NCBI GenBank assembly: GCA_013314735.1
Contig: JABUFD010000004.1
Coordinates: 186,001 to 250,000 of the forward strand
Origin: Anaerolineae bacterium
Lineage (GTDB): Bacteria; Chloroflexota; Anaerolineae; Anaerolineales; Anaerolineaceae
DNA length: 64,000 nucleotides
Direction: 5' to 3'
Positions within the stretch are counted from its first letter, which is position 1, and every line of letters begins with the position of its first letter. Below, one piece after another: positions 60,801-64,000 of the stretch. Position numbers and translations under genes: made by a program. The notes under the pieces were generated by a model, which was not told the origin of the DNA, made no database searches, and was given only the letters and a program-made list of their open reading frames with translations.

Positions 60801-62161
60801 TGGATGGCATGCTATACACCTGGCGCACCACCGATGCAGAAGAGCTGGCGGCATTCGGTAACGGCCAGCCTTCCTCAGGAATTGTTCTTGATGCTGCCAG
60901 TACATTGCTGGCAAATTCCACCGACGGGGGCCTGTGTTTCTGGGAACCAAGTTCCCAGCAGCAAGGGCCCTGCCTGCAGCATTTTTACGGCAGCCCGGCT
61001 GCAATGAAGCTCCAAACCGACAACCAGGCCTTGCTGGCAGTCGATGGCGATGGCATCATTCAATGCCTGGCTGTGGCTGAGAGCCACGCACCGCAGCAAA
61101 CCCCAGTCCCGGTTGACGCTGTCACCACACAGGTGGTCCCGACACCAGCACCCACTTCTGCTGTCTCTCTTTCCTCTTTACCGGCTCCGCTCTACTTCCT
61201 TTCTGACACCAGCGGTTCCACCCAGATCTGGCGCCTGGATGCGGATGGCCGCACCGTCCACCAGGTCACTGATGAGAGTCAACCTGTGACTGCTTATGAT
61301 GTCAGCCGTGTTGCCGACCACATCGTTTTTGTCAGCGGCAACGACCTGATCTTGATCGATAAGGCCGCCCAAACCCGCTGGGTGTTAATCGACGGCGAAG
61401 AGATTCCTCCCAACAACAATGATGCCCGGCTGGCTTTGGAAATTACTGCGCCGGTATTCTCCCCGGATGGATGGCGCATCGCCTTCGGACTCAACGGTGT
61501 TCACATCTACTCCATCCTTGAAAATACAGATGAAGTCCTACTGGAAAATGACCTGGAGGCAGGCTCACTCGACAACACCCTGTATACACCGATCTACTTC
61601 TCGCCTGGCGGAAACAACCTGTATATTCGTCAATCGACCCGCAGCGGACCGGGGTTGATCGTGCTCAGTTCGTGGACAGGAGAACGTTACGCTGGTCCAC
61701 TGCCAGGTCCCTGCTGCCAGCCGATCATGAATGCGGACCAGGATGCCGTGATCTTTTCCGGCCAGGACAAATACGGTAACAGCGCGGGTTTGTGGGTGAT
61801 CGATGTGTGGTATGACCAGCTGACCCAGATCCTACCGCCGCCCGAAGCAGGGCAGACCTACCAGGTGAATGCATTCCCATTCCAGAGCGAAGATGGCAGC
61901 CTGATGTTCTTCTACGCCCTTGCCGATGGCGGCGAAGCACCTCCGCTGATGCTCGCTCGTGCCGCGGATGATGGAACATCATTGTTGCAGGTGATTCGGG
62001 GAGACTCCTATCAAAATCTGCAAGATGCCTTATGGGCGGACGATGGGGCGTTTGTGCTGGTGGTTGATCCAACGGACGGGAAGTTTAAAAAACTGATGGC
62101 GAATGATACACCGCCCATCATTTTACCGGTATCAGGTACAATGATGAGGTGGGGAGGATAA
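57839..62161 (+). CDS. Giant TPR-TM-WD40 membrane protein
   Basis: A 1440-residue protein from the ATG at 57839 (GGAGG five bases upstream). Residues 1-85 form TPR-like helices in the cytoplasm (LKEAIELAKSGDLITARQAF, LAWLWLADLVEDPQEK). One membrane helix lies at about 118-138, preceded by basic residues, so the rest is outside. A Thr/Pro linker (TPTPTITPTGTP) leads to about 18 WD40 blades, for example VKLWDLQTLTERRTLVGHTD, enough for two to three propellers. A final part (about 1125-1440) looks like a TolB-type propeller. A scaffold or sensor role is likely; no enzyme domain is seen. Confidence 0.9.
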   Translation: MAANQLKEAIELAKSGDLITARQAFVAIIKTDPQQVLAWLWLADLVEDPQEKINLLERCQKINPDDPMVREALVHFKGQTLPPDQMPDPISPDDVRAMYETEDHTRSARKKTGWLKSLAWLVLISGMLTGLYFAIPLIRQIQLPLSAAASTANAQAHNPAAATWTPQSTPTPTITPTGTPVLPVGFGTQQPPAAAPITLWDADQLVPFAEWGSGVVLHSQSLPDGTILALTSRGYSRFDAASGETLAQWKADVPWRNAVADTAGDWILVASTVGLQAAHSQSLDQAVLLNDTALSWKILAIASDGSFAAAVNGDNQVSVWDLPSGTLRFELPVNYGQVTALALSPDGTQIAIGGHVGFVWLLDSGSGNEINRFFGLEGAVNALAFSSDGRWLASAGAPRTVAVWDLPGRKIHHHVYQEISSVSALGWSPTADVLAIGLDNGEILVWDDGGRTLSDTLSRHHAAVLGFSFAPGGSVLYSFAKDGAILGWDLSQTLTYQTLYPDIPGSTFASVITPNGKYLVMTGSGSQIHIYDLATLVEIATLKGHLGSVYALDVSADGKYLLSAGRDGSVRLWSLEEFDLVANLGSHAGYARSAAFSPDGSLAASAGADEMVKLWDLQTLTERRTLVGHTDQVQSVSFSPDGRFLFSSGDDGTVRQWDVQDGRLTETFESNTLLPIVTVYLLPDGEQFLSGDSEGILTLWSLSAGAPVAHLRGHEESINAITASPDGALFATGDAGGKLILWDAASLEPIRVLTPHTNPLVGMGFTDNIRAFFSMDRDGMVLRWETSGMQPPMQYGAFTSVVAAAAIAPGGNLAAVAGMDRTIRVIDLLQGDLRYQVRGLAETVSTLSFSPGGTHLAGGFDDGSIRFWAASTGVEQLLIAGANASRVTLIQFEPSGRVLLVGRANHTIERRDVRSGALLETMVGHSGAITALQFAPNGVTLASGSADGMVFLWDTDDNSILRRINAHEQAVTGLQFSANGEWLVSSSLDGMLYTWRTTDAEELAAFGNGQPSSGIVLDAASTLLANSTDGGLCFWEPSSQQQGPCLQHFYGSPAAMKLQTDNQALLAVDGDGIIQCLAVAESHAPQQTPVPVDAVTTQVVPTPAPTSAVSLSSLPAPLYFLSDTSGSTQIWRLDADGRTVHQVTDESQPVTAYDVSRVADHIVFVSGNDLILIDKAAQTRWVLIDGEEIPPNNNDARLALEITAPVFSPDGWRIAFGLNGVHIYSILENTDEVLLENDLEAGSLDNTLYTPIYFSPGGNNLYIRQSTRSGPGLIVLSSWTGERYAGPLPGPCCQPIMNADQDAVIFSGQDKYGNSAGLWVIDVWYDQLTQILPPPEAGQTYQVNAFPFQSEDGSLMFFYALADGGEAPPLMLARAADDGTSLLQVIRGDSYQNLQDALWADDGAFVLVVDPTDGKFKKLMANDTPPIILPVSGTMMRWGG

Positions 62162-62193
62162 ATCATGCCTCACACCAATGATCGAGGATGTGA

Positions 62194-63936
62194 ATGGACG
62201 AAACTACTCTGCAGCATGCAATCGAATTAAGTAAACGGGGCGACAAGGCCGAAGCACGCCGCCTGCTCGAAGAGATTGTGGCAGAGGAATCCGCCAACCT
62301 GACAGCCTGGTTCTGGCTGGCAGATTCGGCAGAAACACTGGCGGAACGGGTGTCCATCTTGCACCAGGCTCGTCAATACCACCCGGATGACATCCCCTTG
62401 ACACGCGCACTCAGAAAATTCGAAGCCGATCTGGCTGCGGAACAGCAATTTTTCCAGGAGATTGAAACCCTGAGGCCACAACAACAGGAGCAAATGGCAG
62501 ACGCCGAATCCCCGGTCATTGGCGACCTCCTCAACCAATATTTACAGGAACAGGAAGACAGCCTGCCCCCCCTCGAAGCGGAAGTACTTTCCCAACCGTA
62601 TGCAGCAGAACCCCCGGACAGGCATATCGAGCCCTCCGCCAGGGAAGATGTACCGATTCCAAAGGCCAGGCGAAAATCACAACCGTTCTGGTTCGCGTTG
62701 GTTCTGGTTCTTTCCGCTTTCCTGCTGTTCCTGGTTGGCGCGGTGTGGCAATTGCTGGGGCCAAACATCGGTGCATCAAACATCACCAACATGCCTGCCG
62801 CCACATCCACATTTACCCCTGATTCAGAGTCGATGGTCGAAAATGCGCCGGGGGATACCGCGATGGCGGAACCATCAGCAACACTGGCAACAGAAGCCAC
62901 TGCCACCCCGACCTCTCCCCCGGTCGACGCTGGTGAGGTGACTGCCACCCCAATCATTGCCGCCACAATCACCCCCACACCCGCTGTGGCTGAAGGCCTT
63001 TTTATCCCACTGGATGGTACCCAGTTTACGGACATGAAGTGGTCCTCAGACGGAACCTGGTTCGCGGTGTCCAGTTGGGCAGGCGTATCCATCTTTGATG
63101 GGCGCAATTTCCAGAGCCATCAGGTCATTACAACCGACCCAATCCAGCCAGTGGGCGTTTTCGCTTTCAGCGAAGATGAACGCTTCCTGGCCGCCGGTTT
63201 CATCAACCAACAGAGCGGTGAGGACTTTCTCACCCGCGCCAAGATGTGGAACATCAATGATGGCGCGGAAATCGCCTCGTTTGATTATTCACAGCCCCGC
63301 GGGGTGATTGACAACCTGGCATTTTCCCTGGATGGCGAAACCCTTTGGGCGAATGCCGCCTATGACGAAGTGATCAAGTGGCGTGTCAGTGACCAGGCTT
63401 TGCTGGATGTATACCAACAATCCAGTTCAGCAGTGGATTACTTCGATGTCAGCTTTGCCCCAGACCGGCGTTCCTTCGTGACTTTCTCTCTCTATGACCG
63501 TGTACGGCAATACGACGCTGCAACTGGTGAATCCGTAGCGATCCTCGGTGCCGAGAAGAATGGTACCGGTGCTGTCTATTCCCCCAACAGCCAGTACCTG
63601 GCGGTCAGCTACCAGGATTCGGGGGAAGTACGGGTATGGGATCTGCCTGGAAGACAGGAATACCGGCTGCTCAATACCCACAGCAATGGTGTGCTGGGCA
63701 TGGCCTTCAACCCCTTCAGCCGGGTTCTGGCTGTGATCACAGCGGATGGGCTGATCCAGATGTATGACATACACAGCGGTGAAGAGCTGCGTGTGATCAG
63801 CCGCCATACCCCGGGGGCAGTCCAGCTGGCATTTTCTCCTGATGATACGATGCTCGCGGTGCGCAGCGCAAAAGAAGTTCAGGTGTGGAACCTGCAAACC
63901 GACCGCCTGTTGGCGACATTCCGCATCACGGATTAA
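62194..63936 (+). CDS. TPR-TM-WD40 membrane protein, paralog of its neighbour
   Basis: A 580-residue paralog of the preceding protein. Cytoplasmic TPR-like N-terminus (LQHAIELSKRGDKAEARRLL, TAWFWLADSAETLAER), a disordered linker, basic residues and one membrane helix at about 163-186, then an Ala/Thr/Pro-rich linker. The external part holds seven WD40-type blades, one propeller exactly, ending at the C-terminus (VQVWNLQTDRLLATF). It lies 32 bases after its larger paralog and is probably co-transcribed. Function unknown. Confidence 0.87.
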   Translation: MDETTLQHAIELSKRGDKAEARRLLEEIVAEESANLTAWFWLADSAETLAERVSILHQARQYHPDDIPLTRALRKFEADLAAEQQFFQEIETLRPQQQEQMADAESPVIGDLLNQYLQEQEDSLPPLEAEVLSQPYAAEPPDRHIEPSAREDVPIPKARRKSQPFWFALVLVLSAFLLFLVGAVWQLLGPNIGASNITNMPAATSTFTPDSESMVENAPGDTAMAEPSATLATEATATPTSPPVDAGEVTATPIIAATITPTPAVAEGLFIPLDGTQFTDMKWSSDGTWFAVSSWAGVSIFDGRNFQSHQVITTDPIQPVGVFAFSEDERFLAAGFINQQSGEDFLTRAKMWNINDGAEIASFDYSQPRGVIDNLAFSLDGETLWANAAYDEVIKWRVSDQALLDVYQQSSSAVDYFDVSFAPDRRSFVTFSLYDRVRQYDAATGESVAILGAEKNGTGAVYSPNSQYLAVSYQDSGEVRVWDLPGRQEYRLLNTHSNGVLGMAFNPFSRVLAVITADGLIQMYDIHSGEELRVISRHTPGAVQLAFSPDDTMLAVRSAKEVQVWNLQTDRLLATFRITD

Positions 63937-63941
63937 CCATT

Positions 63942-64000
63942 GTGGCTGAATCCTTTACCATCCGTCTGCTGAAGCGGGAGGAATTGCATTCCGACCTGTT
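63942..64000 (+). CDS. Start of a possible GNAT-like protein (partial)
   Basis: A frame opens with GTG at 63942, five bases after the preceding stop, and runs off the window: VAESFTIRLLKREEL. The opening resembles the first strand of GNAT acetyltransferases, but 19 residues are too few for a firm call. No clear ribosome site precedes it. Confidence 0.35.
   Translation, partial: MAESFTIRLLKREELHSDL

Noticed and set aside
1-64000. tRNA, rRNA, insertion sequences or prophage genes
   Set aside because: No cloverleaf-like segment, transposase motif, terminal inverted repeat or phage gene was recognised; gaps between genes are mostly short and explained.

Overview
The window looks like a chromosomal stretch from a Chloroflexota bacterium, most likely of the Anaerolineae type. 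This is an inference. The clues are a moderately GC-rich genome, large membrane-anchored WD40 and PQQ propellers joined by Pro/Thr-rich linkers, a Hanks-type kinase with an extracytoplasmic sensor domain, a cyclase-ATPase-TPR giant protein, bactofilins, a minimal sufCD-type locus and several promoters that look leaderless. No phage, transposase, rRNA, tRNA or CRISPR was found. This is a housekeeping and signalling region, not a genomic island.

Layout. 1-9.5 kb: end of an unknown gene, flavin split-barrel protein, aldo/keto reductase, Ser/Thr kinase, GH38 alpha-mannosidase, a Cys/Gly-rich mini membrane protein, an LctP-type permease with a small membrane protein, and a nitroreductase. 9.6-17.7 kb: lytic transglycosylase, membrane diguanylate cyclase (PAS-GGDEF), GT4 glycosyltransferase, zinc-ribbon/TPR protein, adenylate cyclase-ATPase-TPR regulator. 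17.9-23.6 kb: four-gene MacAB-like exporter with a lipoprotein adaptor, a double FtsX permease and two different ATPases, one fused to an AbrB-like domain. 23.7-26.1 kb: two cyclic-di-GMP-I riboswitches. The first controls a secreted subtilase carrying ten GLGLWSG repeats; the second ends in a terminator with no gene behind it.

26.3-29 kb (minus): PIG-L deacetylase-sufC-sufD operon. 29-31.9 kb (minus): CPCC protein and a Na/Pi cotransporter preceded by a four-hexamer Pho-box-like array. 32-37.8 kb: epimerase, Gfo/Idh oxidoreductase and a heterodimeric ABC exporter. 38-43.8 kb (minus): a membrane-anchored acidic sensor-like protein, then the operon bactofilin-DegT aminotransferase-PH-like protein-GNAT. 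44-50.7 kb (plus, with arfB on minus): MFS transporter, esterase, arfB, birA, a small membrane protein, then ECF sigma factor, anti-sigma factor and a bactofilin-like membrane protein. 50.8-56.1 kb (minus): GPH-type MFS, then rpmH-rnpA-yidD-PQQ propeller lipoprotein-yidC-jag. 56.2-64 kb: M20 amidohydrolase, two tandem TPR-TM-WD40 proteins and the start of a further gene.

The best candidate for an under-described system is the c-di-GMP module at 23.7-26.1 kb: riboswitch, terminator, repeat-bearing subtilase, strong terminator, then an orphan riboswitch with its own terminator. A diguanylate cyclase with an intact active site and inhibitory site lies 12 kb upstream and could feed it. Other notable signals are the Pho-box array, an ABC-ATPase/AbrB fusion, a beta-propeller lipoprotein inside the YidC operon, and a pair of TPR-TM-WD40 proteins. 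All calls were made by reading the sequence; no database search was run.
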